From NCBI GenBank assembly GCA_963573315.1, contig OY752147.1:992001-1056000 (forward strand): a stretch of DNA of 64,000 bases. The letters are read 5' to 3'. How positions within the stretch are numbered: the stretch's first letter is position 1; each line of letters starts with the position of its first letter. The position numbers and the translations under genes were made by a program. Below the pieces are notes generated by a model, which saw nothing but the letters and a program-made list of their open reading frames with translations, did no database searches and was not told the DNA's origin. Source of the stretch: Entomortierella parvispora (taxonomy: Eukaryota > Mortierellomycota > Mortierellomycetes > Mortierellales > Mortierellaceae). Shown here piece after piece: positions 10,191 through 26,284 of the stretch.

Positions 10191-13100
10191 CTAACTAGCT
10201 ATTAACGTACTGCAGATATTGGTGTGTGTGGGGGTGAGGGAGGGGCGCGGCCTGGCCAGAGTGTGGATCCATGCCTCCCCTGCGATGGCTATATTTTGCG
10301 CACCAACCACATCTCGGTGCAGCCATCTGGAGCACGTCAGACAGACGCAGCTTCACATTGTAGGCTTGTCTCTAGGCAGCTCGGGCAAATACTGGAGGTC
10401 AGGTATTCGTCTACCAGGACGACGACGTGGCCTGCTGCCGTAGCCTATTTGCATGACATACAAAATGGTAAACAGTTGCTCAAGATGAAGACAAGTAACC
10501 CTTCCGGTCTCTCTCTTTGCCTCCTTTTCTCTCTCTTACCTTCTGTGCGAATATTGCCTTGAATGTCTCGTGAGGGGACGCAAGATTCATTCCAGTTCTG
10601 AATTTGCCATTGCCGTAACAAAAAGAGCGTTTTCTTGGAGCATTCCTTCAAGATAGCATCGACTGCCATATCGATTTCCGCCTTTTTCGCCTTTTTCAAT
10701 GACCAGTCCATTTTTTTGACCTTCTTCGAATAGTGAAATCCATGTATGAGCCCCTGCCCTTGGAGGAACTTTTTGGTAGATTGTTTAACGTCCCCTATGT
10801 TGGCGTGTTGACGCAGGGAGAGTATGTTTTGAACATCTGCGATGGTCGACAAAGACACGCCATTCTCTTGAGGGGCGGCGGCATCGTCGGACCACAGTGT
10901 ACCTCCGATCGCCTGGTTTTTGGCAACGGTGATTCTCCTCGTACTGATCTCATTCATCATCTCGCGATGCGCAAACACGAGCTGGTAGAGAAACTTCCTG
11001 TTAATCGTCAGATTCTTCGCCTCCACTCCGATACTCCCTGCAGGGATGTCGGTCGTTAGCTGACCTCTTACCACCTGACAAAAAGCAGCAGCGTTGACTT
11101 CGCCAGGGTCAAGTCCCCATACTTCGATCTCCTCCGCAGAAGATGTACCAAATGCTTCAAGGATAGACTTCGTATTCGGGAACCTCTTTTCAATTCGATA
11201 CACTGGCACGATTGTCTTCCGGCCCCCGATAGGGCTTTGAGGTGTCGTAGCAGTTCACGTTGATTTCCGTCCTGTTGGTTGCAAACATGTTGGTTATGGC
11301 GTAACGAGGTGGGCGCAGACCAGGTCCCTGTGGAAGACTATAATTGGCAGCGGTGGGGGAGTACTTTCACGGGATTTCTTTCTCCTTGCTGTCGACTACG
11401 TTTGCAATGTGCTTGAACTTCTCATCCACGAAGATGTGAAGGACAGTGCAGTCGAATACCTCTGGGTGGCTTTTAGCAAGAGCAGCCATAGTTGTTGTAC
11501 GTCAACCATAGGGTGTCTGCCAGACTGATTTTGATTTCTTGATCTCCTGCGGATCTCCATAAAATAAGATCGTGTCAGTTCGCCTAGTGCGTTTCATTCA
11601 GCCTGTTAGCGTCTTTTGCTGACATGATTTTGGAGGTCGCCTCGGCTGCGGGATTGGGCCGTTTCTTGGAAGGTGTCCATAAAATTCCAGGAAGAGCCTT
11701 CTCTTCAAATGTGACGAAGGGGTCCTTGAACTGATGGCGGAGGCCGAATACAGGCATCATTGACGGGGGGAGTCGAGATGCCTCTGCCCACCATCGTCTC
11801 AGATGACCTTTCTCAAATCGGAATTTGGTATCTTCATCCTCGTCATCCTTGACGTCCTCGTTTTCCTCATCCTCTTCGACCTCTTCCTCATCATCGACAT
11901 CGACGTTGTCGTCATCACCGTTCTCGGACGCCTTTGAGCCTTTCAATCCACCTGGAGGGATCTCGGCTTCAGACCAGCCACATTTTAACATCTATTTTCA
12001 ACAAGAGTCGAGTTTGAGCGTCAGTAACGTAACTATGATGCGCAATATATATAATATATACGACAATGAGATACAGACATAAAGAAACTTACCCGAGCTC
12101 CTACAGTAAATGGTATGTCCCGAAAGTGCTTCCGAAGCTGAACGCTGAATTCGGCTGCAGCACCGGCGATGAGTCATCCGAGACAGATCTGGTCCTTATT
12201 GACAGGCTGAAAGCCTGGGAGGATTTCCTTAAACGCTCAAATGCAGCTTCCACTATCCTCTTGGCAACCTTGGTTTTTTCTTTCACTGTTTTAGGACCCC
12301 GATTGTCGGTTTTTCCATTCAGTATTAGCGAAAACAAGTACTTTACGATGGCAGTACCAGCCGACTTGTCCAATATCAGATCAACTCCGTCCTCCCCGGT
12401 ATCAACAGCTGGTGTCCTTTGCTTCAGCAGAGCATCATATACGATAATGTCAAGCACCCGACATACGTACATCCTCGCCTCAACGATGGTGGAGACCGCG
12501 GCCGCGATCCTGTTTGCGATTTTTTTGAAATCGTTGTCGTTCAATCGTTGTAGAGTTCGACCTCTCTCACTTGCTGGTAGAAGTACCCGTCGCAAGCAAC
12601 CCTGGATGCTACCTAACGTCTGAGTAGAGGTTGCGAATGATTTTGCGAACCCAGTCTTCAGTGAAATAACATCAGACTTTGGCTTTGTTGGCTTCCAGGA
12701 CTTCTTCTTTTTTTGGTTCAGGCTCCTTGTCCGAGTCGACTCTCTTTACTGAGTTGGTTGTCGCTGTTCTGACGCGGGGCTCAGGGATCGTCATCTTGAG
12801 AAGCTCAGACTCTTCGATGCTGGGGGCATTCAAGATGTTGACGGATCTGATCACATATCGCTGCTGATTGTCCATTCATGGTTTGAACCTATGTTGATAA
12901 TAAAACAAGGCAAATGAGTAAGAGATGAAATATGCAGCAAAGAGTGTAAGGTAACTGAAGCTCAGATTTTCAAACTTACTGCCATTCTTTCCACTTCCTG
13001 TGCCTATCCTCTGCCAGCTTGACCTTGAATCGATCCCTCCGTCGCTGCTGTCGTAATTGGGATCTTGTAAGGCCATGATGTGTGGAGGCTGACGGGGGTG

Positions 13101-14643
13101 CAGATTCCATGTTCATATCGGCGATCATGTCCGAAAGCCCGCTCGTCGATATTTGATCAGAGGATGGACGTGATGTCAAAGAGTTGGTGTGGTTTCTGGA
13201 CTGCCGGCGTTGTTGCTGCTGCAGGTTTTTGCGTGAATAAAGCTCCTGTAATATCTTGGCAATGGTTTCGTGAGAACATGGACTTTCATCGTTTGGTTGA
13301 GGTGGCTCTACCTTGAGGCTTTCGGTCCTCGCAACGAAAGCTGCCACTGAATGAGTGTAGTGGTCCACTTGAACATCAGCAACGTCCTGTTTTATCGCCC
13401 GAGCAGTCAACCAGCGCTTAGAGTTCAGTTTTTGCTGTATCAGTCGATTGTTGACCTCATTTAAATATAGCTGAATGAACGGCATGATCGCACTGGCTCT
13501 TTCTGCAATGTTGGCCTTTGCTCCTAGTGGTCCCAGCGCTGAAAGGTCGATTCCACGGACGACATCGCAATTTGTTAATAACCCAAAGTATGGGATGTTT
13601 TTCACGTAGTCGTTGATAGTGACGACACATGCCAGCAGTAGGTGCTGCTCCGACGGTAGATCCAGGTGCTGCAGAAATTCCGTTTGTTAACTGTCAGAAG
13701 TTCTCTTGACCTCCCAAGAGGCATCAATAAGCTTTGGGACACCTTATAAACCATGAGGTCGCTGTCCGACGTGACGATGGTGATAGAGTCGGGAGCACTG
13801 CCTTGGCATACGGCAGCTACAGGTGTCAGCTTGATGCGTACAATAATGAATCGACCATCCAAGTTGTTTAAGAATCGATATAACATCGTGGTGGAGATTA
13901 TCTCGTGGTAGGCGATAGAGGTTCCTGAAAGCGCGGAATAGTTGTTTACTTGGCTTAGTTTCAGGGTTGTCGACTTTTGCCTCCTGACCATCCAGAGACT
14001 TTCGAAGATACTGATTTCTCCGTCGATGTTCCTGTCTCTTTTGTTCTGATGCCTCACCATCAACGTGAAGCACTGTGAGATCTTTGTTGAATGAGTTGGA
14101 GAGGACATCATCCGGTATGTATCCAATAGCTCGAAAGTTCTATATAGTTCAATGCAAGCAATCACAATTAAGGACCAGAAGGCGGCTTTTGGTACAGTGA
14201 CGAACAACTTTGATCATGTCTTACCTGCTGATCCTTCTTGCTTTCGAAATTGGAGAGACCGTCAGGCCTTATGAAAAATGTTCTTGTGGTCACATCTGGC
14301 GAGGACATCCTCAAGTAATTCAGTGAAGGTCTGCTTGGGACTAATAGGAATGGAATCGTTGGGAGGTGGGCTGTGCATGGAAGTAGGGCTGTGCTAATCT
14401 GCATTGTTTCTTTTCCGCGAGCCTGTTGTTGTGACATTAGTCTCAAATTCCAACTCTGGCACGGGCGCAGAGCTTGCAGAGCTTGACCAGGCTTTCCTCG
14501 AGAACCCCAAATACTCTTGTCTCCACAAGACGAAAAAAGCAGGCCAAGAAATCCACGTGGACGGGCTTTGTTGACTCCTTCAAGGGTTGCCCAGCTATTG
14601 CCCCACTATCTCGCAGCACCTTGGGAAAGCCGCGGATTCCCAT
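10191..14643 (-). pseudogene. Degraded XPG/FEN-like plus TnpB/Fanzor-like nuclease gene
   Basis: A minus-strand coding relic starts at an ATG at 14643. The first part resembles XPG/FEN nucleases: MGIRGFPKVLRDSGAI, VHVDFLACFF, VLHVDGEASEQKRQEHRRR (compare FEN1 FDGxPPxxK), THQADTC, ITIVTSDSDLMVY and LLACVVTINDYVKN. Middle segments (13605-11584) are Lys- and acidic-rich and unassigned. The last part is TnpB/Fanzor-like RuvC: VWGLDPGEVNAAAFC, YGNGKFRTGMNLASPHE, VVVLVDEYLTSSICPSC, then CVCLTCSRWLHRDVVGAQN. These fit the RuvC-I Asp, RuvC-II region, zinc finger and RuvC-III HRD. Frames change repeatedly, one shift being at an A5 run (10620-10624), and stops interrupt. That it was one gene is inferred from order and strand; two adjacent genes of one element remain possible. 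Confidence 0.7.
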
Positions 14644-15523
14644 TACTGATGTCTCAAAAATAGAAATATGTGAGTAATGTTGGAGTGTGTCAATGCAAAG
14701 GCTGCCACAATTGTGGCATGCAAAGCAAACATACGTGCGCGTGGCTCAAGGGTTCACCTCTTTCCGTGAATGGGGAAACGCTCAGCTGTTAAATTTGGAT
14801 GAGTGATTAGAGAATAACGAACAGTGGATGGGTGAGACGTGGCAAGGAAGAAAGCCGAGACAAGTTGTCGCGTAACGCGTGCACAGCGACGCTCTCAAAA
14901 CAGTCACAAAAAAACCAGGTCGATGTCCCTGGTGGCTTAGAAGTGCGCCATTTGCAGCATGGAATGCGAACGGCCAGGGTCCATATTCAAAGAAGACTAA
15001 TTATTACAAATATGTATCCCGTAAATCATCAGTGCGAGGTAGATAACAAGTTCGTCCCTGGTGATAGATCTCCAAGCACGACCAATGGATCCAGCGCTCT
15101 TTTCAGCTGCATACGAGTTCGTATTGACAACAATAGTATCAAGTATGTCAAAGACGGAAGATCGTAAAGTGCTGGAATCGTGTGGTTGAAGATATCTGGT
15201 AAGATGGCTCTGGAATGATGAGTCGGTAGGATCAACGGCTCAAATGCTAATGAATCTAGGAGCTTCAGTGCCACTGAACTTTTCCTCTTTCTCCCTCGCC
15301 CAGCCTTTGCGGATACTTGCCCAAGAGTCAAGTCTTCCTCGTCTTCCTCCAGGCTGCACCACTCTTTGTCCTGCTCTCCTTGAATATCATGGCGTCTGCA
15401 CCGGACAACGTGCTCGACTACGTCTAGGTTGCCTTCGTGGTTGCTTGGAATCTCTCCATCTCCAACCCATGTTTCACTAGATGTGCACTTGATTGGTTCT
15501 TATGATTTAAGGGATATATTGAT
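14644..15523. other. Intergenic stretch upstream of the XPG-TnpB relic
   Basis: About 880 bases between the XPG-TnpB relic and the TBC gene. It holds the 16-bp palindrome at 14703-14718. On the minus strand it also holds an open stretch (15480-15029) that could be a last exon of the TBC gene if a donor near 15590 is used. No other supported gene was seen. Confidence 0.5.
14703..14718. repeat. 16-bp perfect palindrome flanked by short direct repeats
   Basis: TGCCACAATTGTGGCA is a perfect 16-bp palindrome 60 bp upstream of the XPG-TnpB relic's start codon. ATGCAAAG occurs on both sides of it. It may be a regulatory or terminal sequence of the element; this is inference only. Confidence 0.55.
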
Positions 15524-18500
15524 TCAGATTGTAGGTAGACAAGAATGGGGTGGGGTTTTGATCAAACTTTGAAGACACGCTGGCAGTTCAGGAGTTCCTT
15601 TTGATGCTAGTGAGTTGGAGGAGGTTGATTTTTTTTGAATGTGCTTAGACGCCTCAATCTTGGATGCAATGTGCTCCAGTCTTCGATAAAGAACTTCTGC
15701 ATTCCGAAGCGTTTCTTCCAAATCGATAGTCATACTCAAGTCGTTCACATACTAAACGTAAAAAAGATTGATAACACGCGGAACTTTGTCAGAGCTTGGA
15801 ATAGGAAACGCACATATCACTGAGTCACATACCTTCAAAATTTCGTCAAATCCTCGCAAATGGTCCATCATAACATCTCGGTGTTTATCGAGAATAGACA
15901 TTGCGACAAAGAGGTGAAACTGGGTGGAGAGGTGATCCGAAAACAGGACTTCCCAGAGGCGCATGATGTCGACCCACTCAAACTCACGCTTGAACCAAAT
16001 TAGTAGCCATCGGAAGCAAAAGAACAAGTTCAGAGCCTCGCATTTTTCTAAAAAGCCGAAAGATCACATTGGTCAGCAATTTGCTTTTTAGAGATATACT
16101 AATAGTCGCACAGTTACAATATGTGGTTTAAAGGGTCCAATGGCCTTACCGAGATGCTTATAGAACTTGGGGTCCAAAACTTGAATAAGTTTGCCGAGAG
16201 ATTCCAGCTGCCCCTGCATTCCAACTTGGTCACGATAAAAGTTTTTCTTTGTCTTCTCCATCACACCTACAAATGCCCAGAAGCCCATGACCTCATCGCC
16301 CATGACGGCAAAAACAGGTGCTAGCAAATCAGACATGCCCTGGACGTAACCCTCGAGCAAATTTGGCTCCAAGGTCGAGGATGACGACGAAACAGATGGA
16401 GATGCGCCTGCGGCCGAAACCTCGGGTCCAACAGGAGGCTTCTCGACTGACACCGTCGGTATTTTGCCGGCCCATATGTTATAGGTTAGCAGAATGTCCT
16501 TCAAAAGCTCCAAGTTTTCATTCGATCCCACACCAGTAAAGTCGCCTGAAGGGTTGGGCAATGTTTCTGAGGCAAAAAAAGATATAGTTCGGTCGGTACG
16601 ATGGACATCTTTCTCGATTCTCTGCTTTTGTTCTTGGAATGCCTCGGTTTCCTGGATGGCGACATCGTCAAACCATTCGCGCTTGAGAGCATAGTACTCC
16701 TCGCTAGATAGATATGGAGGCGCATGTTAGTCTCCAAAAGCCAGAGGTTGAATCCTACATAGCAGTATCGCGTGGTACTGTGGATAAACCGTGCTTACGT
16801 TTTCGTTGCTCGGATAACAACACGTTCCGCCTCGGTCGAATCCCAGGGGTAAATGCCCAAAAAGAATTTCCACACCTCGATGCGAATGTCGTGGTCAATG
16901 CCTCCACGAAAGACTGCTTCCCTGACATGAGCCTCAGAGACCTTGAGCTGACCGACATCATCAAAGAATGTAAACCAGTCCATGGGAGTGAGTGGCGCGG
17001 TTCTCGTATGCTGGATCATAGGACAGTCAGTTTCCAGCTATTTATGGTTCACAGTGTCGAAGATGCAATGATGGGGTCAGGTTACAATAGCAAATAAAAT
17101 AAATTTCGGTGATACGATGATTAGAGCTTACATCAAGAACATTAAAAGCACCGAGTGGCCCTTCTTCGTCCTCCTGATCGTTAATACGTCGCGCTTCTTG
17201 CACAAGGGATCGGCGTGACGAGGTGGGATGAAGTCTTTCCATCTCCCTTGTTTCTCTACGTTCGCGATCGCTCTGGTCGGCAACTGTGGCGGCCCATTTG
17301 GCGTAGTACACGCGTGCAGAGTCGTAATCATCCATGACTCGTTTAGCAGCCTCGGATTCTTGAATACGCTGCTGCACGTGCGGTGGCAGAATTTGCTTTG
17401 TAATGGGGTGATCCAAAATATTTGTAGCAGTATCGCGTGAGAATCTGGCAACCTGTGAGAAGCGCTCCAGGATGTTCCATCGCATCTCCTTGACCGTCTA
17501 TTGCAATGTAGACCCTGTTAGAAACATACCAGAAACAATCTCAACTGAATAGGTGACCTTACGTTTACAAGAGGGTCAAGCTGACTCTCAAAGGGCAAAG
17601 GAGTCCTTGGCCTTCCACCAAACGCCTTGGAGGGTCCACTACTAGCTGAGTCAACTTGTGGTGAGGTTCCGGTGGATACAGATTGATTACGGGCTTTAGC
17701 CGCTCCATCCGAGGAGTTCCCAGTCAGAGACCGCCGCCGCCTCATGCCTGCGATCGTAATAGGGCCAACAGATGTGGTAATCGCCGTACTCTCATATTTT
17801 GGGCTTTGAGAGCCCAACGGCAGTGCGGTATCAGGCATTGACAGAGACGAGATCTGCTCTGCCAGCCTTGGGTAGAGTTGCTCACTCGAATCTTCCATCA
17901 AAGCATCATAATCAGGTCGAAGTGGATGATCATCGATGTATGGTGACTGGCTTGGGGGAGGTGTCGCTGCACCATGATTAATTTTGTCCGCGTGAGAGGC
18001 ATTGATAAGATAAACACCGGGCTCGATGGCACTTCCGACAACCTCGACCATCCGCTCCAATCTTTGTAATAGCTCCGATCCCCCCCATTCTGGCAGTCCT
18101 CCTGGTGCTGCAGTGATCGGAGCATGGCCTTTGGTTCCACCTTCTTCATGAAAGAAGAAGGCGGGTAGCGACTCGCCTCCGATCAAGTTGATGATAATGG
18201 AGCCATGACGATCCTTCATCCTTGGCGGATAAACAAGCAGAGAGTAAATATTCTGCAACGGCACAGACACTGCATAATCGGATGGATGGAATGATTTGCG
18301 GTTGATGCTGGGAGATCGCGGCGGGGCCACAAAAGTCGTCACTATTGGAGTGAAGGATGTTAGTGAATAGACAATGAGGGAGTAAGCAGCAAGCGGAGAG
18401 CTTCCTCACAGACAGCGTACCATCATGGTCACCCTGGCTAGAGATATCTATGTAATAATCATCGTCCAGATAGGGGATGGATGTCTCGGGTGTCCATGAG

Positions 18501-18896
18501 AGAATGCACTCATAACCTATCTAAAAGATGGCATAGGATTATTATATTGGCCTTCGTGGGAAAAGTCTTGGCATTCATCCTAGCCTTAATTGACAACAAC
18601 AGGTGCTTTGGTACTTACAGTCTCGATCAAGGAAAGAAAGCCAGGAATACCATCCTTGTTGTTGATTGTAGTCTTGACATATACCTTGGGTCGAGTGAAG
18701 AGGAGCTTAGGCTGAGGGGGCTGGGCCGAATGGTCAAACTAAGGAAATCCGGCCCGTGTTAGATAAGAGATGAGGAGTGTGAATTATATCCAAGGATGCC
18801 AGCGCACTGAATGCGACGAGTCAACTCTCATACCTCTAAATCCTCCATTTGGGCGACCAGTGGATCTTGGCCCATATCGGCCGAGAAGTTGGACAT
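15524..18896 (-). CDS. GYP7: TBC-domain Rab GTPase-activating protein (Gyp7/TBC1D15-like)
   Basis: Accelerates GTP hydrolysis on Rab7/Ypt7-type GTPases, controlling vacuole and endosome traffic. Nine exons: 18896-18834, 18738-18619, 18520-18421, 18341-17563, 17497-17132, 17010-16799, 16703-16150, 16047-15833 and 15751-15524. The N-terminal domain has YECILSWTPETSIP and NIYSLLVYPP. The middle is Ser/Pro-rich. The TBC domain has VREAVFRGGIDHDIRIEVWK, the arginine-finger motif IEKDVHRTDR, GYVQGMSDLLAPVFAVMGDE (Gln finger), DQVGMQGQLESLGKLI, and LNLFFCFRWLLIWFKREF. About 35 residues of Ser/Pro-rich sequence are inserted before GYVQGMSD. The C-terminus is uncertain: a donor near 15590 would extend the frame to about 15029. 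Confidence 0.9.
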
Positions 18897-19135
18897 AAGG
18901 AAATACGTGCTATGTTTATGGAGAATTGAGGGGCAATGACTGAAACACTGGAATTCAAAGAAGAAACGTAGAAATGTAGACAGTGAAGGTACGAACGGGA
19001 CAGCTGAAGGCGGGTGGAGAAAAAATAAAGAAGTAAAGAAGCAAAGACAGGTCTAGAATACAAAGAAAGAGACAGCCAAGAGTCGAAAGCAGCCGCCATC
19101 CTCCTCCATTAAGTCTTGGCGCTAGCTTACGCTGG

Positions 19136-19143
19136 TCACGTGA
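19136..19143. promoter_or_regulatory. TCACGTGA motif
   Basis: TCACGTGA lies in the gap between the GT31-like gene (stop at 19149) and the TBC gene start at 18896. It is one of several CACGTG-core sites in this window's non-coding DNA, and may regulate the TBC gene. Motif evidence only. Confidence 0.3.
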
Positions 19144-19148
19144 ACTCT

Positions 19149-20816
19149 TCATATTTTCTCATCTCCGCCCATGTCAAGACTTTGATGAAGAAGCGTAAAG
19201 TCAATTGGATGTGTTAATCCGGATCCCACGATCCAGCGCGAGCGCGCTGCCTCCACTAGTCGACCATCATGTTGATTGGGAATACCAAGAGAATGGCTCT
19301 TGCGCCCATCACCCTCGTCCTCATTCTCTTGTCGATCATTAGAATCAATATCTTCCTCGATTGATCTCTTATCTTTCCTATCTCGCAAGTCTTGCTGTTG
19401 CCTTTCATACTGCCCCTGCTCCCGTGAGTGCTCCTGCGGTGTCCTGAGATTCCTTTCCAGTCGCTCCTCTTGAGCTTTTGGATACAAGGCTTCCAATTTT
19501 TCTGGGCTAGGCATGTGCTCCCGACGCTCCTTCCTTATACCATAACCTAGCATGTCCTGAGAGGACAACACCGTGCGTGCAAAGCCATCAGACTGGCGAA
19601 TCCCAGGAGTAGGCGCCTGATATCGAAAAGCAGACATACGGCCACAATATCCATCCTTCCAGAACTGAGAACTGGACGCCCATTCTTTTACGCAGGCATG
19701 AAAGGCCTTTCCGGAGTCGAGTCTGGTAACCTCAGATTCTCTGATACATTGCTGCAGGTGAGGGCCAACCATTGCGATCAGCTGTTTTGAGACAAGATGT
19801 GTCCGTGACATGGCCCAGTGTGTGCTGAACTCTTCGAGTTTGCCTGTGCTTGTTGCACTTGGGGATTGTATAAAAACGGGTGAGGCCTTGTCGCCAAAAT
19901 CGCTCGGGTTGCACGCAGAGGCTTCACTGACGAGCCCTTCGAATGATTGGTCGTCCTTCATTGTCAAGATTCGCCTTGGACGAGACGAGAGCAGGGTTGA
20001 AACCAGGTTTTCAACATGAATATAGTGCGTCGTGTCCGTGGTGAGAATGAAAGGATAGGTGTCGAAAATAGGCCCAGCGTACCAGTTAGTGTTGTTGTAC
20101 AAAAAGTGATATGCCTAGAAACAATTAAAGGTTGGCCATGCAATGTTAGTGACCTCCTTGAATTTTAAATGTTGTAAGAGAGCTATCCCTCTAGACCTCT
20201 CTGGTGAACAGTTCCTTACCTTTAACAGACCAGGAGGATCGTCAGCCTGTCCATTCTCAAGAACTGAGGGTATTAACATCTTGCGCATTGGCGACTCTTT
20301 TGAGAATCCAAGCTCCTCATTGCTGTTGGGTCCTGCTGCCGCGGCTCCGTCTTCTGTCTCTGCTTCTGAGTCTTCAGGTCCAAATCGTGAAGATAGTGAC
20401 TGGGCCCGCCCCTGAAACTCGCTAGGTCTCCTCATGACCGTCTCGCCATCGTGTTCGCCTACAAAGAAGACACCTGCGCCAAGATCCTCAACATCCTTGG
20501 CCCATGTCCTGGAGATTGATCTTTTCAATTCAAAGTTGGCTGCTTTGCTGAGGGAAGGTGACGGATGTACCAAGATAAGAACTACTGGCTCTTCTACCCT
20601 GTCATTGAGGGAAAAAAAGGCGTTAGCAAAATGGCGGCGAAAGAAGGCACCGCATCGAGGAAAACTGGGACAATGCACTCACCGGAGTCGAGTTGAAGGT
20701 CGTGTGCTTGATGATCGATTGAAGATGGATCGGAGAAGGACGAGGCCCACAATGGCGAAGGAGACCAGTCCCACGATGCGTAGGATCCGGGAAGGGTTGT
20801 AGACCGGCGTAGGCAT
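19149..20816 (-). CDS. Type II membrane protein, divergent GT31-like glycosyltransferase
   Basis: Three exons, 20816-20683, 20598-20220 and 20114-19149, encode about 492 aa. One N-terminal membrane segment (ILRIVGLVSFAIVGLVLLRS) follows a short cytosolic tail, so a Golgi type II topology is likely. The lumenal part resembles beta-1,3-galactosyltransferase/fringe proteins: VVLILVHPSPS, KRSISRTWAKDV, AGVFFVGEHDGE, then FILTTDTTHYIHVENLVSTL. The last aligns with the usual TTDDDTYVHVDNL segment, but the DxD acids are replaced by DTTH. A charged Glu/Arg/Gln-rich stretch lies near the C-terminus. The family call is by motif and moderate. Loss of the acidic triad makes ordinary UDP-sugar transfer doubtful. 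Confidence 0.5.
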
Positions 20817-21045
20817 TGACCTGGAATGGGATGGCGTGGCGTGGGCGCAGTTGAGGAACCAAAGGGTCAAGAAAAACGAGATGATGGAGTTGGCAGAGGG
20901 AACGGGGCTGCGTTCAGGAAAAGAGAGGTGCGTTCAAATACGTGGGGCACGTGGTAACTGAGGCGTTGCACCCAGCCGAAAGGACATTGCATGCATGTGC
21001 GCATCTCTGTGAGAGTAAAAGTGCCCTTCATCATCCTACTCATTC

Positions 21046-22878
21046 ATGCGTTTATCCTTCATCCCCCTGGCTCTGGCTGTCGCAGCCGTAGCCTTGGCTC
21101 TCCCCCAGCCCCAGCCCCAGCCCCAATCTCAGCAAATCCCATTCGTGGCCTCCCATCGCCCCGCTGTGGCGCAACATCGCATCCCATCTGACACAACCTA
21201 TGTTCGCTTCGACCACGACCAAGTCCTCCGTGTGCAGGTAGCCAACCAGGACGAACTCAAACAGCTAGAGACCATTGTCGAGGTAAACCAGAATTTTCAA
21301 AAGATGACATTGCACTCACTACAGTCGCCTAAAACTTCGGCACTTTCTTAACCACACATGTTTGTTCTCGACAGGAACAAACGCTTGACTTATGGTCCAA
21401 TCTTCGAATTGGAACAGTTGATGTACGTGTTCCTCGTTCAAACATGGACGCATTCAAGTCTGCGATTTCGTTGCCTCACTCGGTCATGATTGAGAATCTG
21501 CAAGAGCTCGTTCCTGAGCATGCGCCTGCATCGATCAGGCACAACCAAGGCGCCTGGAACTTCACCGACGATTCGTTTTGGACCAGCTATCATGACCTTG
21601 ATACTTTGAACAGCTTCACTGAGGCGATGGTTCAACAATTCCCTGACTTGGTCAGTCGCACCTCCATGGGTATCACACATGAAGGCCGTGAAGTTTTTGG
21701 AATGACCATCCACGGCTACAAAAACAAGAAAAATGCGGATACCCACCAAAAGGATGATGACCGAGAGGACAACGGCGAGGCGACCTCCTGGTGGTCTTGG
21801 CTTCTTGATTCCCTTTCAGTCAGTCAGTCGTCCAAAAAACACACCAAGCCTAATAAGCACCCAAAAGAAATCCTCTTCCATGGTGGTCAACACGCCAGAG
21901 GTAATTAGTGAGCCAATGTCTTCGAGTAACCCGATATAACTGGAGGATCGACCAACCCCATCTTTTCTTATTGCCTTTAGAGTGGATTGGTCCTGCTGTT
22001 GTGTCCTACATTGCCAAGGAACTTATTCTCGGATATGGTACAAACAAGAAGATCACCCGCCTTGTTGATCAATTCGAGTTCACCATTGTTCCTGTGCTCA
22101 ATGCAGATGGATATGCATATACTTGGGAGCACAATCGTATGTGGCGCAAGAACAGAGAGCCAACTTTTGTCCCCTTCTGCCCTGGCATTGTAAGCATTGA
22201 TGTGGTACATCTGTGGATATTTGATGAACGAGCATAATACTTAAGCGATATGCTGTATTTTAGGACCCCAATCGCAACTGGGGATACAAGTGGAACAACG
22301 GAGGAAGCTCAAGCAATCCTTGCAACGAGGCCTACCAGGGACCAGAGCCATTCGCCGCGAAGGAGCCCAAGATGATTGCGGATTATATTCTCAAAAAAGG
22401 GAATGTCGTATCTTATATTGACTTTCATGCGTATTCTCAGCTCTGGATGAGCCCCTTTGGCGCCGATTGCACCTCAATCCCTAAGGATAATGAGGATATT
22501 ATGGAGGCAGGCTTGGGAGCTGCCAAGGCGTTGAAGGATGTTCATGGCACAAAATTTGCTGTGGGTAGTGTTTGCAACATTATCTATCAAGCCAGTGGTG
22601 GTTCCCTTGACTGGTAAGGATGAACTCACGAACACCAATACAGAAAGTACATGTCTGACCAATGGAACTAACAGCAGGTCATAACAATTGTTCATAGGAC
22701 TTACGCCACCGGCGGCGTGAAATATTCGTATGGAGTCGAACTCAGAGACACTGGCCGCCATGGATTCCTGTTGCCCGAGGACCAAATTCTGCCTTCGTCC
22801 GAGGAGACATTCGCAGGTGTCTTACATCTCTCCAACTTTATTCGAAAGCGTGAGAAGCAGTGGGGATATATGATCTAG
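21046..22878 (+). CDS. Secreted zinc carboxypeptidase (M14A)
   Basis: Extracellular or vacuolar metallocarboxypeptidase that trims C-terminal residues. Five exons: 21046-21282, 21375-21900, 21981-22189, 22264-22613 and 22698-22878, with phases that close exactly. It begins with a signal peptide ([18 protein letters not shown]) and a Pro/Gln run, then a propeptide-like region. The catalytic domain has the zinc motif HGGQHAREW (His and Glu, split by intron 2), the substrate-binding region with [10 protein letters not shown], the third ligand in [16 protein letters not shown], and the catalytic Glu in [15 protein letters not shown]. About 40 residues of Lys/Asp/Ser-rich sequence are inserted just before the HGGQH motif. 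All key residues are present, so it should be active. Confidence 0.92.
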
Positions 22879-22930
22879 CAAAATCGTCTTCTGATTCTAA
22901 AATGAAATGAAATGCAATGCAATAGCACTT

Positions 22931-26284
<3,354 letters not shown>

